A stretch of 7,168 nucleotides of DNA, from positions 1 to 7,168 of the forward strand of contig DAOVFE010000085.1 of assembly GCA_030673085.1 (NCBI GenBank), written 5' to 3'. The position numbers and the translations under genes were made by a program. Positions 1-6,913 of this stretch are shown in pieces. The stretch is from Anaerolineales bacterium (GTDB lineage Bacteria; Chloroflexota; Anaerolineae; Anaerolineales; E44-bin32). The first letter of the stretch is position 1. The number at the start of each line of letters is the position of its first letter. Under the pieces are notes generated by a model. It was given only the letters and a program-made list of their open reading frames with translations, searched no databases and had not been told where the DNA came from.

Positions 1-1088
1 GTGGCAAAATTGAAGTAGCTGGGGGCAGTTTCCAAGGCATGGCTTTTAGCCTGGGCAATGATAGTTTCTGGTGGGCCGAAGCGTTCGATTGCCTCTGACG
101 ATGCTTCGGCTTCTAGCGCCGCTAATGCCTGCTCTTCGACATCATCTCGCAGGAAGCGTCCGGGGTACGGATCGAACAGAGTTGGGTCAGACCCAGCAAG
201 CTGCAGCTTCTCCCGCTCGTAGATGAAACGGTAGACGTCTTGCGTCAGTTTGGCGTAGGGGAAAGAGTGGTAGGCCTTTGGCGGCAGATGGGTGATGACA
301 AGCTCCTTATCCAACCAGAATCGATATCCCGCCAATCGGGCATTAATCAGGTAATCAATATCCTCGCCACGGGTGATACCTGGGTCAAATCCCACGTGGG
401 TGAATAGGTCACGGTGAAAGGCCATATTTCCACCAAAAGCCACCGGTGATAGTGATAACCGTTGCGGGACGGCTTGTAAAGCTCGAGTACCATCGTTCAT
501 AATAGCGCTTTTATCCTGGAAGATATTGCCTATGTGTGGATCCTCAGGAAGCAGTACATCGCCATCGGCGTTGAGATAGAAGCCGGCCAGGCCCAGGATA
601 CGCTGGCTGCCGTATTCTCGACCGGCAAACTCGGTGGCAATACGCAGGTAATCGGGCTTAACTACTTCGTCGTCATCCAGGGCGATGATAATCTCAGCTT
701 TCAAGGCGTGGGAGAGAAGCAATTGCAAGTTGCGCACGCCGGCGTAGCTGCTCATCTGAACGTGGTCAGCCAGGTGAGGGTAGCATTCGCGGATGTAGGC
801 GGCGTCGGCTTCGGTCGACTGGGCAATAGGATAGTGAGCGCGGAAAGGGGCGATCAGACGCTCAACTTGATCGGCGGCGGCCTGTTCCAATTTGGGATGG
901 GTCGCGGCGGTGAGGACAAGCACGTTAAATTGCGGGCCTTCAAGAGCGACTAAACTATTCAGCAGGCGCGGCAGTGTGCTCTCCCCGTCCAACGGGGTGG
1001 GGTGATCATAAATAATTTCAATCGGTCCATCCGCCCGCTCACTGTTCCAAGTCCAATAAGTTGGGATAATGATAATGATATTTGACAT
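1..1088 (-). CDS. GT-A-fold glycosyltransferase, family-2-like (C-terminus beyond window edge)
   Basis: The frame is open from the ATG at 1088 to the window edge, giving 362 complete codons and no stop. The N-terminus MSNIIIIIPTYW is the hydrophobic first strand and 'PTY' typical of nucleotide-sugar transferases. The acidic metal/sugar-nucleotide motif is ALDDDE (residues 136-141), preceded by a strand of Ile residues. RGEDIDY (residues 240-246) fits the acidic motif expected near the catalytic base in GT2 enzymes. No membrane segment is seen in the visible part, so a cytoplasmic transferase using an NDP-sugar is inferred; donor and acceptor are unknown. The start is firm: an in-frame TGA lies four codons upstream and a GAGAGGG site lies 4 nt before the ATG. 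Arg codons in the first part are CGN and Ile codons ATC/ATT, unlike the 388-aa gene upstream. A transferase beside catabolic glycosidases is slightly unexpected. Confidence 0.85.
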   Translation of the reverse strand, partial: MSNIIIIIPTYWTWNSERADGPIEIIYDHPTPLDGESTLPRLLNSLVALEGPQFNVLVLTAATHPKLEQAAADQVERLIAPFRAHYPIAQSTEADAAYIRECYPHLADHVQMSSYAGVRNLQLLLSHALKAEIIIALDDDEVVKPDYLRIATEFAGREYGSQRILGLAGFYLNADGDVLLPEDPHIGNIFQDKSAIMNDGTRALQAVPQRLSLSPVAFGGNMAFHRDLFTHVGFDPGITRGEDIDYLINARLAGYRFWLDKELVITHLPPKAYHSFPYAKLTQDVYRFIYEREKLQLAGSDPTLFDPYPGRFLRDDVEEQALAALEAEASSEAIERFGPPETIIAQAKSHALETAPSYFNFA

Positions 1089-1092
1089 TTTT

Positions 1093-1099
1093 CCCTCTC
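1093..1099 (-). promoter_or_regulatory. Ribosome binding site of the glycosyltransferase
   Basis: GAGAGGG on the minus strand, 4 nt before the ATG at 1088. Spacing is a little short, but the in-frame stop just upstream leaves no better start. Confidence 0.55.
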
Positions 1100-1102
1100 A
1101 AG

Positions 1103-1134
1103 ACCTCGGAGGTCCAAAAAAGAACCTTCGAGGT
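1103..1134. repeat. Imperfect inverted repeat (hairpin) between GH1 stub and glycosyltransferase
   Basis: Arms at 1103-1115 (acctcggaggtcc) and 1122-1134 (gaaccttcgaggt) are separated by a run of six A (T on the minus strand). Read on the minus strand the 13-nt arms pair with one A-C mismatch and one G-U wobble. No U-tract follows on either strand, so it is a poor intrinsic terminator. It could be a dispersed palindromic intergenic repeat or a processing/stability hairpin. It lies 5 bp beyond the GH1 stub's stop, so it may also mark the deletion point. Confidence 0.6.
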
Positions 1135-1139
1135 GTGGG

Positions 1140-1352
1140 TTACTTGAATTCAACATCCTCCACATAGCGATGGTAGTGGTCGCAGGCTACTTCACCTGTT
1201 TGGCCCTGGAAAATGGCGCCTTCATTTTGGCAAAATGTGTCCCAGATGGAAAGGCCGCGCCCTCCCTCGACCGTCCCTCCCTCGATCTGGTAGGCGGATG
1301 TTGCCGCTCCCCATAGGAAGTTATCCGGAAAGCTCAGGATGTTGCCGGTCAT
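1140..1352 (-). pseudogene. N-terminal stub of a GH1 beta-glycosidase (about 70 of about 450 residues)
   Basis: Family 1 glycosidases hydrolyse beta-glucosides, galactosides, mannosides or 6-phospho-sugars with two catalytic glutamates in a (beta/alpha)8 barrel. The stub carries the GH1 N-terminal signature: FPDNFLWGAATSAYQIEGG (residues 8-26), then GRGLSIWDTF (31-40), then DHYHRYVEDVE (58-68), where the first barrel helix should continue. A TAA then follows. Both catalytic glutamates, expected near residues 165 and 350, are missing, so this cannot be an active glycosidase. No downstream frame resumes GH1 before the glycosyltransferase starts 51 bp later, so this looks like a deletion, not a frameshift. 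No Shine-Dalgarno is visible before the ATG, which lies only 15 bp after the stop of the 388-aa gene. The rest of the gene could lie outside the window. Confidence 0.85.
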
Positions 1353-1367
1353 ATAGAATTATCTAAT

Positions 1368-2534
1368 CTACGGTTTACAAATAGCATAGACCTCAACCGT
1401 CGATTTTGAATTTGCCCTTACCCGGTAGATTCCTGGCATGTTAATTTCACATATCCCCTTAAACACTTCCACCTTATCCCATACCAAATCTGGCTTGGGA
1501 GCAATAAAGTGATAATGTGGAACGAGGACTTCTAGTACCAGTTCGACATCCTCCGGCCGGGCTACAACATGGCCCTGGTTGAATACCGGTATGGGAGTAA
1601 AGGCTTCGAAACCCTGCTCCTTTATAAGTTCCCCTTCTCCAAACTCTCCACTCACGACTCTAACCATGTAAGGAGCTCTCTTAGGCAGCGGTAGAGACAC
1701 CTCCGAGAATCCCAGATACCATTGGATTAGAACCCTATCCAAGTAGAAGGCATCAGCTCTATTAGATGCCTGAGTCCCGTAATCCATAACGTATCCAAAC
1801 CAGCCGGATTCTACGGTAGTATGCAGCGCACCAGTTATTAGAAGCAGGAAAGTGTGTTTGCCAAATTTGCCGCTCGAAAGCAGGACTCTTTCATCCAACG
1901 TCCACTTCGCGCCCGAAACGTAAGGGAAGTAAAGACTTCCCAAGGGTTCTCCTTCCTCGCTTATACACTCAACTATATGCTTTCCATAGTCTGCAACGAG
2001 GAGCTTCTTTCCCCAGGGCGCTATCCGCAATGAATCCAGGCTTGTTGGAATGGAGTACTGCCTGACCTTCTCTACCTTCTCGGGCCCTGTAAGCACATAC
2101 AACCCGCCATCTCCACCCCGCATTGGGTTTGAGATCAGCCAGAGCCTACCTTGGGAGTCTAGAGCAGTGCTCGTTATTCCTCTAACCGGAAGTTCTAACT
2201 CTCTTTGGAGTTGCAGATTCTCCAAGTTCCTTATCTCCACATGGTTTATCCCTGTGGCTATATATAGAAGGCTTTCTTCGGCGTCTATGTAGGTTTCAAG
2301 GCCGCTATCCCATTTATATGGAGTTGTAACTTCGGAAAGGATGGAATCACCCTTAAACTTGGCCACGGCATATGTGCCTGGCTTTGCGGCCGGATGAATG
2401 CCGGCTATTATCTCTTCCGGGTTCAGAGGGTTATATTGTGCATCGGCGACATCGAGGAAAACGGCTCCTGGGAATTTGGCTGGGTTGTACTTATGAAGGC
2501 CGATACCGTAGCTTTTATTTAAGAGATGAGACAT
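1368..2534 (-). CDS. Unknown protein, beta-propeller-like, foreign codon usage
   Basis: This is a 388-residue protein that I cannot assign to a named family. The middle (about residues 80-235) has blade-like stretches of the NHL/SMP-30/YncE style, for example ALDSQGRLWLIS (124-135) and APWGKKLLVADYGKHIVECI (172-191). The C-terminus (about 285-388) is beta-rich and ends in GIYRVRANSKSTVEVYA, like the closing strands of a beta-sandwich. No signal peptide or membrane segment is visible, so it is probably cytoplasmic. The start is supported by AGGAAG seven bases upstream. My reading gives 15 Arg codons (6 AGA, 5 AGG, 4 CGG, no CGT/CGC/CGA) and 14 ATA among 24 Ile codons, whereas neighbours favour CGN and ATC/ATT. 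That suggests horizontal acquisition, possibly from a thermophile or archaeon (inference). It sits between GH38 and the GH1 stub, so a link to sugar metabolism is only contextual. Confidence 0.8.
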   Translation of the reverse strand: MSHLLNKSYGIGLHKYNPAKFPGAVFLDVADAQYNPLNPEEIIAGIHPAAKPGTYAVAKFKGDSILSEVTTPYKWDSGLETYIDAEESLLYIATGINHVEIRNLENLQLQRELELPVRGITSTALDSQGRLWLISNPMRGGDGGLYVLTGPEKVEKVRQYSIPTSLDSLRIAPWGKKLLVADYGKHIVECISEEGEPLGSLYFPYVSGAKWTLDERVLLSSGKFGKHTFLLLITGALHTTVESGWFGYVMDYGTQASNRADAFYLDRVLIQWYLGFSEVSLPLPKRAPYMVRVVSGEFGEGELIKEQGFEAFTPIPVFNQGHVVARPEDVELVLEVLVPHYHFIAPKPDLVWDKVEVFKGICEINMPGIYRVRANSKSTVEVYAICKP

Positions 2535-2720
2535 CTTCTATCTTCCTGGAGGCAAACAGAGAGATGCAAAGCACGTTTTATGTGCCGTTGCGCTGCGTCC
2601 GTTTATGACGGGTAACATCTACCGTCGAATCATCCGCGATTGTCCTGCGCTCATGCCACGTAGAGAGGTGATAAGTTTCGCCCCATAATGTTAAGCAAAT
2701 AAGCCAATCCTACTGCAGCC
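2535..2720 (-). other. Spacer downstream of GH38, no recognisable gene
   Basis: This 186-bp spacer separates the GH38 stop from the 388-aa gene. A 44-codon minus-strand frame (2709 to 2578, ending in TAA) can be read but has no convincing start or family resemblance. No strong terminator hairpin is seen after GH38. It may hold the edge of an inserted segment, given the foreign composition of the gene that follows. Confidence 0.4.
2542..2547 (-). promoter_or_regulatory. Ribosome binding site of the 388-aa protein
   Basis: AGGAAG on the minus strand, 7 nt before the ATG at 2534, which supports that start. Confidence 0.6.
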
Positions 2721-5435
2721 TTATATTATCGCTTTAACCACATAATCATAGATGCGCCGTTTTATTCGAAGTTCGTTTAGTTGCTTGCCCAACTCGGCTA
2801 CTTCTGGGTTTAGGGCATACAAGTACTCATAATCCAGCTTCCCTTGCATTGCCAACTTGCGCTGATTGAGCAGCAGCGAGAACCGCAATTCGTACAGTTC
2901 TCGCTTGAGAACATAGTAGCGATGCTGAAGGGAGAGCAGGTTATCTTCTTTTGCTCCCTTCAACTGCTCCGTAATTTGAGATAGTTGCATCTTATGCCGG
3001 GTGATTTTCGCTTCGATCGCCTGGAGCACTTCGGGATCAGGCCGTCCTTTATTCTTACCTACGCGCCAAGCGGGGAATATTAGGGGGGTGACAACTTCTG
3101 CAAAAGGTGCAGCGTCAATCTCCGGCAAGTCTTTCTCTATTACTACGGTCATGATCTCTTTCGCCGGTACGCTCTCCTGGATGTCTTCCAAGCTGCCCCA
3201 AACGCTCGTCTTTCGATAGGGAAAGCTAAACGGATAAGACTTGTTGGTGGGGTTATAGAATCTAGCAAGCGGTTTATCGTTATAGAAGCTCAGGCTGCTT
3301 AAAGGCAGGTTTTCTTGTAGGAACTGCCATTGGGTCCGCTCACCTTTTCCGTGAGCTGCGACAACCAGCGGCGGATTTTGGAAACCGGCGTTCAATTTAT
3401 GAATGGTCAGATCGTCAATGGATGTTGAGCTAAACATGACTGCGATCTCATGTCTCACGGTTCGTTCGCAACGGGCGTCTGGCACGTACATGAATGGGCC
3501 TGCATCCCCGGCCCGATGCTGTAAACCGGATGCGGTAAGCCATTCAACTGACCGCCGTAGAGACAGATATATAGTTCCATCATCTTCAGCCTGGTAGGAA
3601 TGGAGGCCTTTGGCCATGATCACTGCTGAGGATAGGTCATCCGAAATAGCTACGAAGTCATGAAATGGAAATACTTTTACCTCGCCCAATTCGCGTTGTC
3701 CCATGAGAACTTTCGCCAGCCCACTTTCAAGCTGGCGGGGCAATAAATCTTGATCAACGACCGGATGACTGACTACATCGAACGGCATCCCCGCATAAAT
3801 CTCTCCTGTATGAGCCGTTTCAAATGCCATATCCACCCGGAAATTGGTTCCCCGAGAATCTAGATCTACCTGCCAGCGCAGGAGAGGCGTTTGGTCAAAT
3901 ATGAGCCGAACCGTGGCGGATACATCCGCTCCATCCAATTGCAAGGAGCAGTCGAAACGTACGACGCAATGGTGGGCGCTTTTCTCCTCGACGATAAGCG
4001 GGCCGGAAGACTCGCAGCGGGAACGGTGTCCCCGTGCTTCATCGGAATATGTGTCACCTTTATCTTTGTCAATAACCAGATACCCTAGTGTGGCCGCGTC
4101 TATCTGCACCGCGCCGTCAGCGGCGACGGTTGCACTGTAATGGTCATTTTGCCATTTGAATGATTTGGTAGGCTTATTGGGCCGTTCTACAGCCGCCGTT
4201 TGGGTGATCTGCCATGCGCCAATCCCATTTGTTGCCAGATGACAAATCTGATCCCGCACTACCTGCCATCCTTCATAGGCAAAGGGATTGGTGCTAACTG
4301 CATACATGCCCGGCGCGAAATCCTGTAGAACGTAGGCCAAGGAGGTATAAACATCTTTTTTTATGCCCTCATAGAGTTCCCGATAGCTATGCTCCATTTT
4401 TTCATGAACCTGATCAATACTTACGCCGCAAATGCAGTCATGGATGGTATTTTGCAGCAGTGTGCGCCCCCAGGTTTCATATTGTTGCGAATCGAATGCT
4501 CTGCCCTTAAATCGGGCCAGCACTGCCAGCGGCTCACACATCTTGTACAGCAAACGCTCACAGTCCCAGTTCATTATCTTTAGATAAGTTCTGGTGGATA
4601 ACGTCCCCGGAAAAGTTGCGCCATATTTCCCAGAGTTCAGCTCACCAATTATGACAGGTAGGTCTTGAAGCTTGCCGCTCAATTCATGAGCGAATTCACC
4701 AGGGGATGATTCCTTGATTTGGATGTTTTGGGGAATGGCTGTCGCGTGCTGTTGATAAAAGAGTATAGGGTCTTCTGGGTTTTGCTCTAGGTCATAGCCA
4801 TCAAACAAGGGGATATCAGCCGTAGGATAGAAAGGCTGCAATTTAGCCACTTCTGCCTTGAGTCGCCGGATAGCGACTTCGGGCACATGGGTGATGCCGT
4901 ATAGATTGCGATAACCGCCAAATAGATCGATTGTGAATAACTGATGACCATCTGCGCCTTGCCAATAAAAATAAGGTTCCAGCTTGGGAACGCCGCGCCA
5001 GACAAAGACGGCATCCAATCCAAATAGTTTGTGCAATTGGGGCGCTTGCGAAATGTGGCCAAATGTGTCAACCATCCATCCAACATGATTGTGCCCGCCA
5101 TACCGCAGCATATCCTGCCGCCCGTAGAGCAAATTTCTAATTAATGTCTCTCCGCCTGTGATTCGCCAGTCCGGTTGGCAGTAGTATGGCCCGATGATTA
5201 GATGCCCGTTTTGCACCAGGCTGTTTATTTTATCCTGGTAACTCGGATCTAGTTGCAGTAGATCTTCGATCACCAGGGTCTGTCCATCAATTAGAAATTT
5301 ATAGTCAGAGTTATTTGTCTTCAATTGCTCGAGCTTGTCAATGAGTCCGGGAATCCATTGACTGGTGTAGATCGAAGTTAAGAACCATTCCCGATCCCAG
5401 TGGGTGTGGTTGATGATATGTACTATAGCCCTCAT
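2721..5435 (-). CDS. GH38 alpha-mannosidase, with C-terminal coiled coil
   Basis: A complete 904-aa GH38 enzyme. The family removes non-reducing alpha-mannose with retention, using a catalytic Asp and a bound Zn2+. N-terminal HTHWDREWF (residues 10-18) supplies the predicted zinc ligands His12 and Asp14. VGWMVDTFGHISQAPQL (118-134) contains the predicted nucleophile/zinc ligand Asp123. QNTIHDCICGVSIDQVHEKM (328-347) gives zinc ligand His332. The rest is the helical middle domain and beta-sandwich domains (about 380-795). Length is close to E. coli MngB (about 877 aa), but without PTS genes here a phospho-sugar substrate is not implied. Residues about 800-895 are strongly helical and charged with heptad-like Leu spacing, suggesting a coiled coil for oligomerisation. 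No signal peptide is present, so it is cytoplasmic and acts on imported oligosaccharide. GAGG lies 8 nt before the ATG and overlaps the stop of the GH130 remnant upstream. Confidence 0.95.
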   Translation of the reverse strand: MRAIVHIINHTHWDREWFLTSIYTSQWIPGLIDKLEQLKTNNSDYKFLIDGQTLVIEDLLQLDPSYQDKINSLVQNGHLIIGPYYCQPDWRITGGETLIRNLLYGRQDMLRYGGHNHVGWMVDTFGHISQAPQLHKLFGLDAVFVWRGVPKLEPYFYWQGADGHQLFTIDLFGGYRNLYGITHVPEVAIRRLKAEVAKLQPFYPTADIPLFDGYDLEQNPEDPILFYQQHATAIPQNIQIKESSPGEFAHELSGKLQDLPVIIGELNSGKYGATFPGTLSTRTYLKIMNWDCERLLYKMCEPLAVLARFKGRAFDSQQYETWGRTLLQNTIHDCICGVSIDQVHEKMEHSYRELYEGIKKDVYTSLAYVLQDFAPGMYAVSTNPFAYEGWQVVRDQICHLATNGIGAWQITQTAAVERPNKPTKSFKWQNDHYSATVAADGAVQIDAATLGYLVIDKDKGDTYSDEARGHRSRCESSGPLIVEEKSAHHCVVRFDCSLQLDGADVSATVRLIFDQTPLLRWQVDLDSRGTNFRVDMAFETAHTGEIYAGMPFDVVSHPVVDQDLLPRQLESGLAKVLMGQRELGEVKVFPFHDFVAISDDLSSAVIMAKGLHSYQAEDDGTIYLSLRRSVEWLTASGLQHRAGDAGPFMYVPDARCERTVRHEIAVMFSSTSIDDLTIHKLNAGFQNPPLVVAAHGKGERTQWQFLQENLPLSSLSFYNDKPLARFYNPTNKSYPFSFPYRKTSVWGSLEDIQESVPAKEIMTVVIEKDLPEIDAAPFAEVVTPLIFPAWRVGKNKGRPDPEVLQAIEAKITRHKMQLSQITEQLKGAKEDNLLSLQHRYYVLKRELYELRFSLLLNQRKLAMQGKLDYEYLYALNPEVAELGKQLNELRIKRRIYDYVVKAII

Positions 5436-5443
5436 TGGGATAT

Positions 5444-5447
5444 CCTC
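5444..5447 (-). promoter_or_regulatory. Ribosome binding site of GH38, overlapping the remnant's stop codon
   Basis: GAGG on the minus strand, 8 nt before the ATG at 5435. The TGA ending the GH130 remnant (5448 to 5446) shares bases with it. This arrangement is typical of translationally coupled operon genes and suggests the lost GH130 was once co-translated with GH38. Confidence 0.65.
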
Positions 5448-5784
5448 ATCTATTGCTGCGAATGAAATCTAATAATTCATTAAGCCGGCGTGTGGCCGCG
5501 GCGACGACTATGTCGAGGAGATTATAGCAGACGTAAAGTGCATTGCCGCAATTAGAGACGGCACTGGGCATGGCGATATAGCATCCCCGCTACTTCTCTA
5601 GCTTCAGGACCGGCGACGCTTAATGCTGCAAAACTAGCGCCGGGTTGTTCGGGTTTAATTGCGCCACTCATAGCCGATTGACGCGATCCGTCGCCACTTC
5701 ATGGTAGAGTATGTGGAATTGCTCATTACGGTGGACGACGGCGCAGTTGAAGACGGACCTGGGTCTCACAAGGATATTTGCTCC
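5446..5784 (-). pseudogene. Decayed remnant of a second GH130 gene (both ends kept, centre deleted)
   Basis: The roughly 400-bp gap between GH130 and GH38 holds GH130 sequence. From 5784 to 5668 the frame reads GANILVRPRSVFNCAVV, then NEQFHILYHE, which fits the family's N-terminal 'NPIL.P....vfNpavv...g..flLYR' pattern. In the same frame, 5589 to 5446 includes NCGNALYVCYNLLDIVVAAA followed by RRLNELLDFIRSNR and a stop, which fits the GH130 C-terminus ('GdkLyvYYGaaD.vv..A...l.eLldfl'). Three in-frame stops interrupt it (TGA 5670-5668, TAA 5622-5620, TAG 5592-5590), and only about 113 codons remain of the usual 300-350. The central catalytic 'ED' region is gone. It differs clearly from the intact GH130 next door, so it was a paralog, not a recent copy. 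The exact original start is not recoverable. Confidence 0.75.
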
Positions 5785-5833
5785 TTAATGCCAGAAACAG
5801 GGTTTATGGAGTGATAAAGCAAATCTACTGAGA

Positions 5834-6823
5834 TTACTTATTCCGCTGCGCCAATAAAAAATCAATAAGTTCGTTTAGGATTACGCTGGCTGCGCAGCAG
5901 ACATTATCTGTTCCACCGTAGAATATAAGGAGCTTATCTCCGATGACAACCGCGCCTTCAGGGAATACGACGTTCGGGACGTCGCCGATTCTCTCGTACT
6001 CTTCCTCTGGTTCCAGGATCGGTTCTGGCGAGCGGGCGATGACTTTCCAGGGTTTCTCAAGATCGAGAAGCGCGGCGCCGGCTCGATAAACAAGGTTATC
6101 ATTAACCCCATGGTAGATTAGCAGCCAACCCTTATCGGTCTTTATCGGAGGCGGACCAGATCCTATCTTCCTGGACTCCCAGGGCTGTTCTGACTTCATT
6201 GTAAGTCTATGCCCATGCATCCCGCCAGTCAGGTTGTTGAGATAGGCAAACCAGATGCCAGGAGTTTCGGTTGGATAGTCAGAGCCGATCCAGGCGCTTG
6301 GTCTATGCAGAGCAGCATACTGGCCGTTGATTTTCTCTGGGAAGAGAACGGTGTCCCGCTGATTGGACCCGTAAGGAGTGATGATACCCAATCTTTTAAA
6401 ACTCATATGCCCGGACTCATAAATAACCTCGGCCAGGGAGATGCGAGTACGCGCCTGCGGTATCATGGGCATGCCGATGCGGCTACGGACGGAGTAGGGA
6501 GGACATGGCGTGGGTGTGATAACGTAGGTCATATAAAGCCGGCCATCGAGGGCTGTAAGCCGGGCATCCTCAACTGACTTCTCCCACAATTCCGGTTCAG
6601 GCGAGAAGCAGGGCTCGTTCGAACGATCTAAAAGTTTGAGGTCCTCGTCAAAGACGGCATGACCTAGCCTTGAGATATATTCAGCGTACTCTCCGGTTGC
6701 TCGATAGAGCAAATGGATTTTGCCGTCGATATAGGTGGCGGCGGGGTTATAGACCTCGATAGATTCCCAGCCATCTCCCCGTGGCTTCAGAATGGGATTT
6801 CCTTGGTAGCGCATGAGTTTCAT
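5834..6823 (-). CDS. GH130 beta-mannoside phosphorylase-type enzyme
   Basis: A complete 329-aa protein, normal length for the family, with a predicted five-bladed beta-propeller. Known GH130 enzymes mostly phosphorolyse beta-mannosides (Man-beta-1,4-GlcNAc, Man-beta-1,4-Glc, beta-1,2- or beta-1,4-mannooligosaccharides) to mannose-1-phosphate; a few are hydrolases. Motifs in order: GNPIL (8-12), VYNPAA (24-29), LLYRA (38-42), SVEDARLT (83-90) with predicted general acid Asp86, QRDTVLFPEK (155-164), LHRPS (172-176), GSGPPPI (221-227), GWLLIYHGV (232-240), NVVFPEGAVVIGDKLLIFYG (284-303). Arg156, Lys164, Arg174 and His238 are candidate phosphate-binding residues, favouring phosphorylase over hydrolase (inference). 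Most relatives have EDPR where this has EDAR. There is no signal peptide. AGGAGA lies 9 nt before the ATG. Following a sugar-binding protein and preceding GH38, it probably works on imported mannosylated oligosaccharide; the exact linkage is undetermined. Confidence 0.92.
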   Translation of the reverse strand: MKLMRYQGNPILKPRGDGWESIEVYNPAATYIDGKIHLLYRATGEYAEYISRLGHAVFDEDLKLLDRSNEPCFSPEPELWEKSVEDARLTALDGRLYMTYVITPTPCPPYSVRSRIGMPMIPQARTRISLAEVIYESGHMSFKRLGIITPYGSNQRDTVLFPEKINGQYAALHRPSAWIGSDYPTETPGIWFAYLNNLTGGMHGHRLTMKSEQPWESRKIGSGPPPIKTDKGWLLIYHGVNDNLVYRAGAALLDLEKPWKVIARSPEPILEPEEEYERIGDVPNVVFPEGAVVIGDKLLIFYGGTDNVCCAASVILNELIDFLLAQRNK

Positions 6824-6832
6824 GATGATTTA

Positions 6833-6838
6833 TCTCCT
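6833..6838 (-). promoter_or_regulatory. Ribosome binding site of GH130
   Basis: AGGAGA on the minus strand, 9 nt before the ATG at 6823. It favours this ATG over the in-frame ATG three codons later. Confidence 0.6.
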
Positions 6839-6857
6839 ATCCCGATTATTAGAAATT

Positions 6858-6889
6858 GAGGGCACATGTAAGAGCAAACATGTGCCCTC
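6858..6889 (-). terminator. Perfect 12-bp stem-loop after the sugar-binding protein gene
   Basis: On the minus strand GAGGGCACATGT (6889-6878) pairs without mismatch with ACATGTGCCCTC (6869-6858) around an 8-nt loop. It starts 24 nt after the stop of the binding-protein gene and ends 34 nt before GH130. The bases after it (AATTTCT) are only weakly U-rich, so it may act as a partial terminator or as a 3' stabilising hairpin. Either would give more binding protein than downstream enzyme, as is common in ABC sugar operons. Confidence 0.65.
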
Positions 6890-6913
6890 CTTGTACTAGC
6901 AGACTAGAGTGGT

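Noticed and set aside
534..953. Plus-strand open frame of 139 codons
   Set aside because: It lies wholly within the glycosyltransferase on the other strand, has no family resemblance, and its sequence is the antisense of the conserved DDD motif region.
959..1165. Minus-strand open frame of 68 codons overlapping the GT start and the GH1 end
   Set aside because: It is in a different frame from both the recognisable GT and GH1 sequences and spans the hairpin, so it is an overlap artefact.
2605..2688. Plus-strand 27-codon frame starting MTGNI, the same first residues as the GH1 stub
   Set aside because: The similarity ends after five residues and is on the opposite strand with no clear ribosome site, so it is probably coincidence.
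2578..2709. Minus-strand 44-codon frame in the spacer after GH38
   Set aside because: No start codon with a ribosome site and no family resemblance; this length is expected by chance.
4787..5101. Minus-strand open frame of 104 codons inside GH38
   Set aside because: It is a shifted frame of the GH38 catalytic domain; the GH38 frame carries all the conserved motifs.
5571..5689. Alternative minus-strand frame with about 40 codons across the middle of the GH130 remnant
   Set aside because: It shows no GH130 or other family pattern and is in a different frame from the two recognisable ends, so it is likely chance.
6209..6577. Plus-strand open frame of 122 codons
   Set aside because: It is antisense to conserved GH130 motifs and shows no recognisable domain.
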